DNA from: Chionis minor
Taxonomy: Eukaryota > Chordata > Aves > Charadriiformes > Chionididae
DNA: 64,000 bases
Direction: 5' to 3'
Assembly (NCBI GenBank): GCA_013398295.1
Contig: VZSF01009127.1
Coordinates: 592,845-656,844 of the forward strand
Below are positions 1-13,457 of the stretch, in pieces. Below the pieces are notes generated by a model that was given only the letters and a program-made list of their open reading frames with translations, had not been told where the DNA came from and did not search any database. The stretch's first letter is position 1, and every line of letters starts with the position of its first letter. The position numbers and the translations under genes are program-made.

Positions 1-3000
1 TGGAACCTTTGCAAGTTGACACAGGTCAAAACACCTTGACCAAAAATGTAAATATCTAAGCACAATATTTTATAATTGCATGTGGCTTACACAGTACACA
101 TTTTCTATCAGACTGAAGACACATGATATGCAAAAATGAAAAACTATTTCAAGTCCTGCAAAGAACATGTATGGCAAAGTCAGTTCACTGCTAAAAAAGA
201 TCCACCTATTGTGCGAATTAGAAATGAAAAGGAGATGGACAGTTAAAATTTGGATTGCTTTGTATTTTAAGCCAAAATTGCACACAGACTTTTTCATGAT
301 GCCCCTGCAGGACAGATGGCATTTATAGCATTTTTCTAAATAGGAAGAAATGAACACTCAAGAGAGAATAGAAGCAGTATGAACCAAATTAAATCCTTAA
401 TGGCTGCGAAATGGGAAAGAAAGACTGTCAGTCACCCTAGGTCAAGTCAGGGCTGTGAAGTGTAACATAGTCCCACCTCTGCCCCACAAAACCATCAGTC
501 TATCAGCAAGGCCATTGGCCTTTTCTTCATGGTATGATTTTTAATGTGTTGGCTCTTTTTTTTTTTGCACATCTCTAACCTTGTCTGAATTCTTTTCCTT
601 CCCTTCAATCTCTCTTCTCTCCTCATTTTCTTTTATGCTCTCCTTTGCCCTTCAAAACCTCATTTTATTGTGTTTCTGGCTGGAGAGACTTAGAATAGTC
701 CTTTTTTTTCTTGATCCGCATTTTCATAACGGGCTTCTTAAAAATTAAGCTCTTTCGTCACAGTGTTTTGATATCAACCTAGAGCAAACATGCAAACATA
801 CATAACAGCCTCATCTCTGAAGATCTAAAGAGTTAAAGCCCAGAAGTCCTTCGGGATAGGGAGGATATTTTGAGTGGACATTTTCCTCAGATTGGAAAAT
901 TCCTGTGTCACTGCAATATTTTGAGTCCACAAAATATCAAGCAAACATTTCATATTTATGTGGGTTTGATTTTAAAGGAAATGGCATGTTATGCTGAAAG
1001 AAAGAAAGATAATCAGCCTGGGCCTGCCACTCGGTAATCTTTGCAGTTTATGTAAGATTTCCTGACACATAAAATGATGCTAAATGGCATGAATGTTTGT
1101 TTAGTTTTAAAGATCTAACTGCAGAATAAGCATCTGTGAAATTTCTTGCTCTCTGTAATGCAAAAAACTCTACTTGATTTTGGACTGTTTTGGAGACTGG
1201 CCAGTAGCAGATGCCTATGTACAAGGACAAGACCAAAGCAAGATCAAATTGGTATTTCCCAGGTACACTGAAGCTTAGAGTAAACCAAGACCTAAGGCCC
1301 CTTGAATGGGATCTGGGATTAGCACTCCAGTGATTTTTCTGTTTTTCCTGAATTTATTCAGTCCCTTTTTGAACCTTTGTAACTTAGCATCCACACCAAC
1401 CTATGGTGACAAATGCCACAGATTAACTTCATGTTGTACAAGAAACCGTTTCCTTATATTTGCTTTGAACCTATTCATCCATTACATTGCTCCTCTTACA
1501 AAACCCATTCTGTTCCACTGATCAGACTGTAGACCTTTTCCTTTATATTAGATTTCAGAGGCTGGTATACCATGAAAAAAAAAAAAAAGCTTCAAGACAA
1601 TGCTGAACTCCTGCTACATGCCTGGACTCTTGATATAAACATGTACTAGTGGCACTTCTGATGGGGGTTGGCAAATTTGTTCTTAGATGACGATATGCCA
1701 ACAGACATTCCTGAAACACACAGAATATGCTTAAGTGTCTTGCCCTGATCTGAGAGTGTCTGCAGCATAAAGCACAAAGAGAAATGACGCTGTCTGTTTG
1801 ACAGCCAATTGCTGGCAGTTTTAAAAGAGAATGCCTACATTCGTATTTCTACTTTATTGCTTTGCAATGTATTTGTGGCCCTCCAAAGCAATAAAAGGAA
1901 AATTAAGCCCTCAATATCACAACCCATAAACTAATTTTGCTAACAAAGAACAGAAAAGGAGGGGTTCAACAGGAGCAGAATTTCTCTTTCCATTTCTAGG
2001 AAGCAGCCAAGTGGTATTGCCCTGACCTTTCTTCAGCCATTTGTTCCTCTCTGCTTCTCCCTCGGATATGTTTCTGTATCACTTAGCAGTCACATAAATA
2101 ATGTCAAGAGGCTTCAAGTCATGGAAAGCTTCAGTGAGCCATGAGCCATTCCAGCTTTAATTAGGTACACAAACTAAACCCAGCAGTAGTATGTCTGGGG
2201 TATCATGAATGTCACAATCACAAGTCTTTTCCTGGTGAGGGCAAAACATTGTTAGGACGAATACAAAAAGCTACTATTTATTAAAGAAGCAGGTTTTGCT
2301 TTCACTGGTTCTGTTTCAATTGGCAGATTGAACAAAGACGTCAGGGTATTCCTCTCTCCATCCTGCCTTTGTTCACATGCCAGTTTTTAAGGCTGGGTTT
2401 CTCTAAGAGGATATGGTGAGTAATGCTCATAACCAGCTGAGATACTATCGTGAGGTAAACACAACATAACTGTCTGAGCAGCTCAGGCAGCTCTCGCAGC
2501 GCAGGAAAAGACTTTCTGGCTTTGGATAATTCTTTGAACCTTGAGGATTTTTCAGGCTACCCTGTGAAGTGCTCGGCTGGGCCCCCACTCAATGAACTAG
2601 TAAACCTGATGCATCCTGTGTTCAGTTATTGCAGATGGCAGCTACTTTTGAAAGCATGGCTCTAGAGCACAGCTTTTAAAGAAGCACGGAGTAGGGATGA
2701 AAGTTACAAAAAGACTTTGGTCCTACTGCCTGCCCTATCACATGCCTGGCAGGCTGCAGGCCAAACAGTTTTGAAGACAATCTATCAGAAGGCAACATAA
2801 GTAATCAGAAGGCAATGATGCAAGTGAGGACAATTCAAATGCTTTTATGAAATACACAGTTCTTGAAAGCCTGCTTGTAGCAAAACAGTTTGACAAGTGT
2901 GGCTAGTACTAACACAAAACTAACGGTCCCCAGTAGAAGCTGTTAAAAAACAATTTCCCTGACATCCCTGTAAGCACTTTCATAATAAAATAAGCTACAA

Positions 3001-4738
3001 TATTTTAGAGCTGGTTAAAGACATGGGGCTTGTAGCTTCCATAGGCCCATTTTTTTTAACTTGAAAAACCACTACAGTTATTTCAGTGTTTGTTACAGCT
3101 ATTTCAATATCCTGACAGGCCTGGATGAAGTGAATTGAAAGTTCGTGACTCACTGTAGATGAACTAATATCAGCCAGCTTTAATTCACATTTATCTTGTG
3201 CAGTTTGACCAGTCATTCAGCTGACAGGTAAAGTTACAATTTTTTTCCCTTCATTTTCCTGGTCAGTTTCTCTCAGTTGCGTGTAAGGGACTTGCTTGTG
3301 TACTAGCTGAGTTTTCAGTACAAGCTTTCTGTACAGAGTATTTCTGCCCAGTTCTGCTCCCCTGGACTTGTAATGAGTATTTAGTGATAAATAAAAAGGA
3401 TGTAAGAACTGATGCAAGAGGGCTAGGTGCACCATGTAGGGAGGGAGACTATATGACTTCCACTATGGTGTGAATCAGGCCACAGGAAACCAGTTTATAA
3501 AATACATTTTTCAGAGGGGGAATTTAATCATCTTATAACCATTTTTAGCAATACTCTGAACAGTACAGCTGCACAAATCAGTGGGTTTCAGTGAAACAGT
3601 TTTGCATGGGAAAAAACACTCCTGTTGAAACTGTTTGGAAGAGGGAGGGCAAAGTTTTTTTGACAGATGACAAAAGCAACACATGAATTGATGATTCAGT
3701 ATTTGAAAACACCAAAAAAGTCTATGCTTAGAAGCAATCATCTCTTTATTAAAGTATCAAAACTTAAGCACTTCTTGTTTTGTTCTTTTGCTGAAAGTTC
3801 AAAGTTTAATCTAATTTTGGAATTTTCTCTGAGCTCACTGAACACATACACGATATACTAACTTATACTAACTTTCTGTATTAAAGGATCAACATAATTT
3901 ACTGTTCAGTGCAGTCTCAAAGGCTGACCATGTCTCACCCAATCCTGGAAAATTTCCTGCCACTTCCATATTTTATAGTAAAGGAGAGTCTGCTTCAGCA
4001 AGGTAATTCAAACACGTATAGCTAACCATATGCCAAAAATTAAGCATTTATCTAGTTCCAATGCTAAACTAGGGTTTCAGAATATAATCAAAACCTCTGA
4101 TTTGAATCAGAATTAAATAGTTGGTCTTTAACAGGACCTCTTAGTCTTTGGTATTAGTTCAGCTCAAAAACTGAATATGTATTTGTACACAACCAAGTAA
4201 CAGAGCTTGCATCCTGATGTCAGTGAGACAATCTATGTGGGATAAAGCACATGCTGAGACATTTTGAATGCTGTGCTCCTGGTCTTTCCTGCTCTCCTCA
4301 GTTTGGCTGTGGCAAAACTGCACTCTAGTGGAACTGAAGCAGAAACGCATGCTGACTCCATATCTCCTCAGCCCCTTTGCTTGCCTCCAGCTCTGCAGAG
4401 ATGTTTTGGGTGCCTGACAGATTTTACAGGCCTAGATGTCACTTAGAAAATACTCCAGTATTCAACAAACTGTGCTGTGGAGTGCCTAAATCTCCATGGG
4501 GTACCACACCATTAAACCACCACAACATCTGTGGTTGTCAAGATTATGGATAGCTTATTTTCCCAAAGCATCTCAGCTCTGCAGACCCCACCATTTTAAG
4601 TGGCCACTAGTATCTTATTATTTAAAATGTTCACAGATTCCAAGTTCCTTAACAGGACCTGAGCTCTCTATATGATCTGTCCTGAGAGCACCTGACCCAA
4701 GATGATCAACATAACCACAGAAATGACACAGGAATTAG
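1..4738. other. non-coding, gene-free
   Basis: The stretch is AT-rich unique sequence. Open frames are all under 100 codons and none resembles a protein family. A 14-base A-run lies at 1575-1588. I see no repeat, RNA gene or splice-bounded exon. Confidence 0.6.
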
Positions 4739-5071
4739 AATCATAGAATTGTCTAGGTTGGAAGGCACCTTTAAGATCATTGAGTCCCACCATCAATCTA
4801 ACACTGCCAAAACCACCCCTAAACCATGACCCTAGGCACCACATCTACCCGGCTTTTAAATATCTCCAGGGATGGCCATTCCACCACTTCCCTGGGCAGC
4901 CTGTTCCAATGTTTGATAACCCTTTTGGTGAAACAAATTTTCCTAATATCCAATCCTAAACCTCCCCTGGTGTAACTTGAGGCCATTTGCTCCTGTCCTA
5001 TTGCTTGTTAGTTGGGAGAAGAGATTGACCCCCCACCTTGCTACAATCTCCCTTCAGGTAGCTGTAGAGAG
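4739..5071 (-). mobile_element. CR1 LINE 3' end fragment
   Basis: Read on the - strand, the segment starts with the CR1 phrase for ctctacagctacctgaaggg and passes the conserved tcccagggaagtggtggaat region. It ends with ccttccaacctagacaattc tatgatt at 4739, the standard CR1 3' end. It matches the last 390 bases of the element at 31480-31865 in order but is shorter, so some internal sequence is lost. It is 5'-truncated, as most genomic CR1 copies are, and contains no usable frame. Confidence 0.93.
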
Positions 5072-8000
5072 AAATTAGTAAGAGTTATCAAAAAATAAAG
5101 GAGGGAGCAAATTTGGCGGTGAAATTGAAATCTATTTGCCTTTACAAGTACAGATACTGCTGCAATTTCTGGTTCATCTTATGTTACAGAGGCCAGTATG
5201 GACCTGCTGTCACCTAGCAGGTTTGGACTCCAGATTGCTGTGCTGCGGAGCATGGTAAGCAATAGGTGAGGACACCAAAGAAGCTTCTGTTCTCAGATTA
5301 AAGAGAAGCTTGTGAACACTTCTACATAATGAAAATTAACTTTGTTTCATTTTCCAAAGTGTATGTAAAATTTCACTAGAATTTGCAAATATTCTCGGCC
5401 TGAAATGTAGAAGTGAAGAAACATTTATTTTTGGTGTTTTTAAAAATGAAGTACTTAAAGCCTTTGTGAAGTAACTTTTTGATTACCCATTATCTTAATT
5501 TCATTTTTGAAGACTGAAAAAACAGTCAGAACAATATATACTAATGAGAAATTTATTGTTTGACCGCTGTTTCTGTAGAAGTATTCATTCTAAATATTTG
5601 TGGCCCATGCCATATTTTTGCCGCTGGTAGGCCCTCACCTTTTCGAAGAAAGATGTATCAGGCAGGTCATAGTACATCTCAGATATACCCTTAGTGTGTG
5701 CAGAGCAGAGGGCCTTTGCATCTTTCCTACTACCTGCGTGTGCAGCACAAAGCACAAGGGGACTGTGAACTTGGTTTCATGATCTGGGATTCACTAGTAC
5801 TGCCAATAACAAAGAAATATTCACAGTCTGTATATCAAGACCACATTTTCTACTTAACATTTTAACCTGCACACTGAATTGCTGATTTTGTGATAGAGGC
5901 AGCACTTCCAGATGCTAGTTTCAAAAACACAAAGATAGTTTAAAAGCTGTTCACAACTGATTTAGAAAAGAAAAGAAACACACAAGGGACTGTATTTCTG
6001 TAATAGCTGTGCCTTCATCTTGACCATCAGCAATGTGATTCTGTCACAGCCTTTCTTTGCAAAACATCAAAATACCTCCCTTTGCAGAGGAAATGTTAGC
6101 TATCTCTTTTTGAAATGGCATCAAGGGAATGTGTTCTTCTAACTTCGATTTCCAGAATGCAAAACTAAATTTGAGCTCTGTTTGCACTAAAGAACCAAAG
6201 TGACTTAACATCTTCTGTTTCAGAGATGATTCTCCTCTTGTGCTTAATATTCCTTGGTCTTGATACCTTCTTTTTTTCTTATCTTTTCTTTTAACAAAAA
6301 AATCCCCAAAAAACCCAACAAACCAAAACCAAAACAGATCTCTTTTTCTCCTATTACCATAAAGCTGTAGATCATACATCATCAGTGAGGTGTATGAATA
6401 AAACATTTTGAAGCAATTTTTCCATGTGCCTTGTCCTGTTTCACTCCCTGTTCAAGCTGTTGGCTTCAGGCAATAATTTGTTAATGCAGGTGTGTCATGT
6501 TTTCTTGTGATTGCACAGGCTGGAAAAGTGGCTTTTAATAAAGGAGAGAGCATATTCTAAGGGTGTAACAGAGCTGGGCCTAAATACTGGCAGGAACTAT
6601 CATCTTACAGACATCCCTGTAGAAAGAGATTTTTGCCTTCAGAGAAGGGAGAAGACTTATTTCAGCAACTGATTGATACACAGCCAAATATTCAGTAAAG
6701 CCCAATAAAAGGGCTAAGGCTGTAGTTTCATGTCTGTCTTAATACTCTTCTAGACATGGGCAGTTCCACTATCCTCTCACACTACCTTCCCATGGTTAGG
6801 TGGTGAGGCAGAGCAAAGACTGGATCTGGCAGTGTGACAGCAGCACTCTGCTCAAATTAGTTTTTCTTCATGAGGCCATAATACCATAGTCCAAGGTTTA
6901 AATATGTCCGCTTTTCCTGAGTTTTCTGGATGGCTGAAACCTCAAGAAGGGTCTAGAGATTACAGATGGATCTCCAGATGCTGATGCTCTCCTAAATCAT
7001 AGGTCCCTATTGCTCATTTGTTCCAAAATCTGGAATCAAGACACTTTGAATAAGGCCATACACTGCTTTAATCTTTTCGTAGTGAGCTTTGAGGGGGTGA
7101 CATTTGCCTCTTGCAGGAAGGAAAACTGTTGAAATAAAATAGGAGGAGAAATAGAGGGAGAACATCAAAGATATTCACATTTAAATAAAGCCTATTTTGC
7201 AGATGCTAGGGTTAAGGTGCACAACAACCAATACAGCTGACATGTTTTCGTCTAATTGTCTTCCTTGTTGTTCTTTTATATCAAGCCCACATGCTATGAG
7301 AAGTAGTGAAGAGACAATTTCATATCTACTAATTATTATCATGATGTTATTAATTTAGACTAAGGATAATAATAAGATAGGGCATGTGTAGAAAGAATTC
7401 ATTATGAAATTAATTGCTCTGATTAGGGTCAACACATAAGATAAGGTTCAGGAAGCATTTCAGAAACAATTAGTTTTGATGGCTATTTGGCATCCTAAGA
7501 CATGTAAATCTAGAGCATGTATTTTACATTTCTCCCCCCTCCCCATTCATATGCTAAGTCCTCTGATAAACGCTGCTTGTTCAAAAGAAAATTGAAATCA
7601 GTGGATTGAAGCAAAGCTGGATAATGATGGTTATTGATATATTCTGTAAATGCTTCAATTATTCCTGCCTTCGGTTTTGAAATTATTTCAGAGAAACAAA
7701 AAATAAATAAAAAATGGCTTTTTACAAAGTCAATTTTAATCTCTCCATTGCATTTGTGGTTGTTTTCTTTTCCCCTTAATAGTTATGGAAAGGGCTTGAT
7801 TATAGTTATCTTTCTGAATATACTGTTGCTCTTTGTAATTCCTTTCTCTTGACTCTCAAGGGTTCTCTCACAGAATGGTGCCCCTCAGTTATGTGAAGCA
7901 CCTGTTCCCAATTCATCTCTGTAAATGAAACTTAACATGGCTTTGTCTCCTTGCATCTTAAATGCACTTCCTTCTTTTCTTTCTTTCTCTCCCCTGAATT

Positions 8001-8446
8001 CTTAAAGAAAACAACTGACAGAAGGAGCTAGCAGAAATATCCTTAACATGAAAGAGTGATTGTGCATTCAAGATGTTCTTTACGACATAGATCTGCAGCA
8101 GTCTACATTCTTTCCTAATGCAGTAAGTTTTGGCACTTGATTTCAGTGTGACCACAGTTGATCAATTATGACAGCTTTCAAAGATCCTATCCTAAATATA
8201 CGCTGTTTACAGCCAAGAGACAATTCAGCTAAGCTAACTGGTTCTGACCCAACAGTGGTCTGATCTCTGTCTGCCACAACACATGGGCTTTCAGAGGATC
8301 ATTGAGGTAGCTGCCCTGATACTAGATATAACCATGTTGGTTTTGTTCACCTCCTTTTCTCACTGTCCAGTCACTCAAAGTAACAATGGAATCGATCAGC
8401 TCCTCTATGCAACAAATGAGAAGTTCTTCAGCATTTTTTTAAAAGG
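5072..8446. other. non-coding, gene-free
   Basis: The sequence is unique and AT-rich. An A/C-rich low-complexity patch lies at 6294-6335. It explains part of a 120-codon - strand frame (6044-6406) whose Phe/Trp-rich and Lys-rich stretch is a product of base composition. The stretch 7320-7540 is notably rich in TAAT/ATTA cores and may be a conserved regulatory element. Confidence 0.6.
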
Positions 8447-8567
8447 AGCAACTATCATTATCTTTATCTTTGCAGATGAGGAAACCGAGGCCCTGGGGTG
8501 TATAACTAATGTACCCAGAAGACCAAAGTGCAGCTGGGACACAGCCTGTTTCTCCAGAGCCCTGGCA
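8447..8567 (+). mobile_element. MIR-like SINE relic
   Basis: The core TGCAGATGAGGAAACCGAGG (8471-8490) is almost identical to the most conserved part of the MIR consensus. About 70 bases later TCCAGAGCCCTGGCAC (8551-8566) matches the MIR 3' region at the right spacing. The sequence between is diverged. MIR is an ancient SINE kept as scattered relics in all amniotes, so low similarity is expected. A chance match is unlikely given two ordered matches. Confidence 0.6.
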
Positions 8568-9991
8568 CAGAAAGAACACTAGGGAACTGCAGGTGCATCA
8601 GTACAGCATATGTAGCTTCCTGGACTCAAGTCCCTGAGAAATACAGGAGGGTGTGACTAGGAAGGGAAGCAGAGCTTGCTGAAGTCAGTGGAAGTCTTTC
8701 CAATTCTTTCAACAAGTATCTGGCACAAGCCCCTGATGAATCCTCTGGGGCTGCCTGTTGCCTGGTCTGCATGGCTTATTAACTTCAAAATTCATCTTGA
8801 ACACTTAACTCCTCAACTGGCAGGTTTGCAGGTATCTATGCTTATCCTTCCATTGCAAGCAGCAGCTAAGAGAGACAGGATGGAGAAAAGTGTGTAAGAG
8901 AGGAGAGATCAGCCACACCAAGTCACAACAGGAAGCAGCTTACAGGAATGGCAGGACCTCTCCTTCCTTCTTCCCTGTCCCCCAGGAGCCTGGCAGAAAC
9001 CTGACAGCTTTGTGGCAGTTAGTAGAGCAAACACCATTTATCAGCCTATTTTCTATTGCAAAGATGAGTGACTTGATACTGTGATCGATCGATGCTCCTA
9101 GTGAGTCAGATCACATGCAGTAAATACCAGGAGCAGCGCCAAAACTGCAGTGACTGAGTGACTGTCTCAGCCCACTGCCAAATTCTCCTTCCCCTCCCAC
9201 ACTGGAAACTCACCAAGTGATGGAGCTTGTGCAAGTCGACATCAGCACACCAGAAGCTAGAATCTGTCTCACTTGAGTCTCTGAGACATCATTATTGGAT
9301 GTACAGCTCCAGGGGAAAGGTCTAGAAAAAGCAGCACTTTCTCTAGAAGAGAAAAATAGCACTGACAGGAATTTTGGTGAGTTGCAGTAATGCAGTACAC
9401 TACGTCAGGTGATATGCCGCTCAAACAATGCCCTGTATCAGTGCAAGCTACTCTATTTCATGAGTCTAGTATAATAATCAGAAAATAAAAAAAAAAATAG
9501 ATTGTACAACAGCAGGCAGCCCTGCCGCTCAATACCAAGTAATAAAAATCAATTGAATGATCAATAAGCTTTTCTGTCCACCAGGGCTTTGAAAATTCTG
9601 CTGTCATACTCTCTGCTATAATTAGCACTTGATGAACTTAAAATGTTTAATGACTGTGAAATTGCATTCCTATAGAGAAAACGCACGTCTGGAATAGCAG
9701 CATGCAATTCAGGGGTCTATAGAGTCCCACACCATTAAACAGAGAACTTCAAATAGAGTTTTCACCGTGAAAATGGAGCAGGCTCTTTGACGTGCTAACA
9801 TCAGCTCTGGTCCACTTGCTTCTCAAATCACTGGCGTAGCAGACAAACTTCAAAGAGCTCAGGATACGCTTTAAAGCGACTACAGCATTTGCCTGTTTAG
9901 GAATGAATGCACTCTTCTGGCAGTAGATGAAGAGAGACAGACCACCCTTACCTCAATTTCACCTTCATAGTCAGAATAAAGGCAGAAGGGG

Positions 9992-10047
9992 GTATATCAC
10001 TCTATATACCTATATATATATATATATATCTCACACTATATATATAG
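9992..10047. repeat. (TA)n microsatellite
   Basis: An uninterrupted TA run of 19 bases lies at 10011-10029, with a second short TA run at 10037-10046 after an interruption. Confidence 0.9.
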
Positions 10048-10773
10048 GGAGAGAGAAGAACTCATTAACCAATAACCCACGCCAGCTTTAGTAAAAAATA
10101 GGCTACTTTGTGTTATAGATTAGAAAAAAGAATCTTCTGTGGGGATAAAAAGGAAGACATGCATTGCAAACATGATTGACTCCAAGTGACAGTTTTGCAA
10201 GGCTGAGAATGAAATGGAGATATACAGGAAAAGAAATGTTTTCTTCTCCAGAATCAGTATTTTTCACCGTAAGTACTTCTGCCTTGCACGCTAAATGAAA
10301 GCAGTGCTCTCTTGCCTGAGATGGGGGAACACACCTGAAAAGCGAAGCTAAATTGTTAAAGACAAGACAAAGGACAAGGAGAGGCTCATGTTTTCCTTCC
10401 CAAGTTCATCACAAACTTGGCTGTGAGCTCAGTTTGGAACTGATCCCTTCATAGGGCCAGAAAAACCTGGACTAATGTTTCTAGCTGTGCTATTCATCAC
10501 TTATTCTGGCAACTAAAACCCCAGAAGAGAAGACCCATTGTATCAGATAGCTATTTCTGAAGACCATACATGCAAGATAGATCAGGTAGTGTCATCAACC
10601 TTGCTTCAAGGGCTAATGCCAATAGAGTATGAATGGCAATACAGTATGAATGTCCAGAAAATGTACACCATGAGAAGCTGGCAGTCTCAGAATAAGGACC
10701 CACAATATGGGAGCACTATGTGGCAGCTCAAACTGGCCTATGCTGCCTTTCACTCTATGCAAAAGTCTAAAAT

Positions 10774-10804
10774 AAACAAACAAACAAACAAAAACAACAA
10801 CAAA
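10774..10804. repeat. (AAAC)n microsatellite
   Basis: Four to five AAAC units pass into AAC units. Confidence 0.85.
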
Positions 10805-13434
10805 AGAAGGCCTACAAATGGGTTTGGTCCTTCTAGGGCTTTTCAGGGCCAGTGTTCAAAACCAGAACCCTGGCTTTCTAGTATTATGCCGGACAGATAT
10901 GAAAAGAAGCTGAGGCAGAGTCCCAATCAGAATTATCTCCGTTAATGCTATCTCCTCAATCATGGAATAAAATTCTCTTCTGTCTCCCTACACCTCCCAC
11001 TACCGGCCCCAGAGTCCAAGGCCACAGAGATATAAGCCTAAATATTTGTAAATATCATGATTACACTCTGGCTACATGTGTGTCTGCACAGAAATTCAAT
11101 AGGGATTGCTGTTTTAAATCTCATGCTTGATCTCTTCAATTTTTAGAAGACTGCTATGGAAGGCTCTTCGTGCATTTATTGTGAAGAAAGAAATGTAAAA
11201 CTGTTAGCACTATGCTAGCATTCATTATGTGGACAAGGTTAATGCATGGTAAGATATGAAGGCTGGATATGAATCTATAGTGCCTGATCTCAGAATTCAA
11301 GCTGAACTGCTTAAAGGTTTGTCTGTGCTAGCACTGCTAGAATTAGCCAAGTCACTACCGTTTCCAATAAAAATGTGTGTGAACATCGATTAAAAACCAA
11401 CAACAAAAAATTCTTCATACATCATGAGAAGTACCAGTATGTATTTCCTGTCTGCTTTTGTAAGATGCCTGTAGAACCTTTTAAAGCTAGGGGTTAAATA
11501 TTCAACCTTTACTTTGAGCTTTCCCACCTCTGAAGTGTTTCCATAGATACTTATTACCTAAGACAATCTGACCTTTGAAAGGTGTTCTATTGAGTTTTCA
11601 AATATTATCTGATTGTAACACTTTATCCCTAACCTGTTCTTGGCTTCTGTTTCCTATTAGTATGATGAATCCCTGGTTTTCACTCTATAGGGGCAAGGTT
11701 TTTGTTTTTTTCTTCAAGCTTTGGTAGCACAGCACTGGCGCCTGCTTCACCAGTCACTGGAGTTCTCACAACAGAACCACAGCGAAACCATAAGCACTAG
11801 AAAAGCTTCCCTACTGCTCTTAAAAAACCCCCATCCCCCTTTTTTCTCTTTTTCTGGAGTAAGTGTAGACAGGACAGACTAAAGATATGGCACATCTTGG
11901 CCTATTCCTCAACTTGTTACATGGGTAGCAAAGGCCACACCAAATTCCTATCTTGTCCTAAGAGTATATCCTAGCACACAACCTAGAACATTAGTTAATG
12001 ATTTACTGCACCCAGGTTGTTAGATTCGTCAAAAATGACTGGTTTATAGTTTATGTTTCAGGGAAATAACCTGAGTTACAAGAGCTGGAGGAGCTGGGCC
12101 CTTGACCTCAATGAAGACATGGTAATTTACATCAGCCAGAGCGCCACCTTGGTGGAGCTTTTCTGTTTTAAAGCCATGGAGGATTTCACCCATTATTCCT
12201 GGAAATGTTCCACAAAAACACAACGTTTCCCTTAGTCCCTGTTGTCATTGTCTTAAGCAATTACTACACTTCATTCTCAAGAAAGGGTATAGCAATATAT
12301 ATTTTAATCTCAAGGTGACTTACTGCCTGTTTTTGCATAACGAGAGATGACTGCTTTACTTCAATAGCTTTTATTAGTGGTGAAAAAAGAAAAGGCAGTG
12401 ATCAGATTTTGTAATTGAATAGAGAAGGTAATTTGCACTCCAGTCTTCTTGGAAATGAGGATTTTTATTAGAAAAAGGAAAAGGTCTGAAAGGAATAACT
12501 GTCTTTCATGCACTGCAGTACATAAAAAAAAGTGAGAAAATAGCGCGGGCTGTCCCTTTCTTCCCTTGTGTACTTCTTTCCTGGAGAGAAAACCAGAGCA
12601 AAATCCTAGCCAGTCTCTGTGGCACTGCCCAGCTAGTTGGCTTACTATTTCTCAGGAGTCCTGAACATGTGCAGCCCTTGTAATTACAGGCCTTGTCTTG
12701 CACTGAAAATACCAAGAAGCAGCACAAGGGAAAAGAGGGATCAGGTTCTGGAAGAGTGTGTGAAGACAGTGTGAAGACCTGCATCATGTTCCAGACTGTA
12801 CCTACGGAGACATCCTCTCCACATCGTACCTGCCACCAGCCCACAGGAGCCGTCACTGCAGAAGTTATAGAAAAGGAGAGCAAATACATCCTTCATTGCT
12901 GAGATCTGAGGCAGGAGTACTGCTACTACAAAAATCAGATGGCACAAAAAATGAACACTGTGTACTCTAGCTATAGCTCAGGTGGCTATCTGAAGAAGTT
13001 GAAAGCCTCAATTTTAAAATGGTTTTGATTTAAAAATAATTTCAAGAACTTAATGAGTGAGACTGAAATCAGTGTCTCAGAGCTATGTTTCCACTTGAGT
13101 AGACTTTTGTTTCACAAAATATAAAGTAACAGTTTTGACACCCTTTGGGAAAGTTTATAGAGAAAGAAAAAAGCTTGCTTACAAGTCAAATTTACATTTC
13201 CATTTCATTATGAAACAGCAATTTCTTTTCATTTGTTTATTAAAATCCAGAATGAAACACAAATGGAAGGTGAAAACGTCAGCTTTATTTTGGATTTTTT
13301 CAAGAGAAAAATCCCAAAAGCCAAATTGCAGCACCAGTTAAAAATAAAGTCTCCACTGTCAGAAGAAAACACCTGCTCATCTTCTGATTAAGGAACAAAA
13401 GTAGGAACAGTGATCTTTTTCATAGATTTTCTTT

Positions 13435-13457
13435 AAAAACAAAACAAAACAAAACAC
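13435..13457. repeat. (AAAAC)n microsatellite
   Basis: Four consecutive AAAAC units are visible. Confidence 0.85.

Noticed and set aside
10538..10945. 135-codon + strand frame
   Set aside because: It runs through an (AAAC)n microsatellite, which gives its Lys/Asn/Gln-rich middle.
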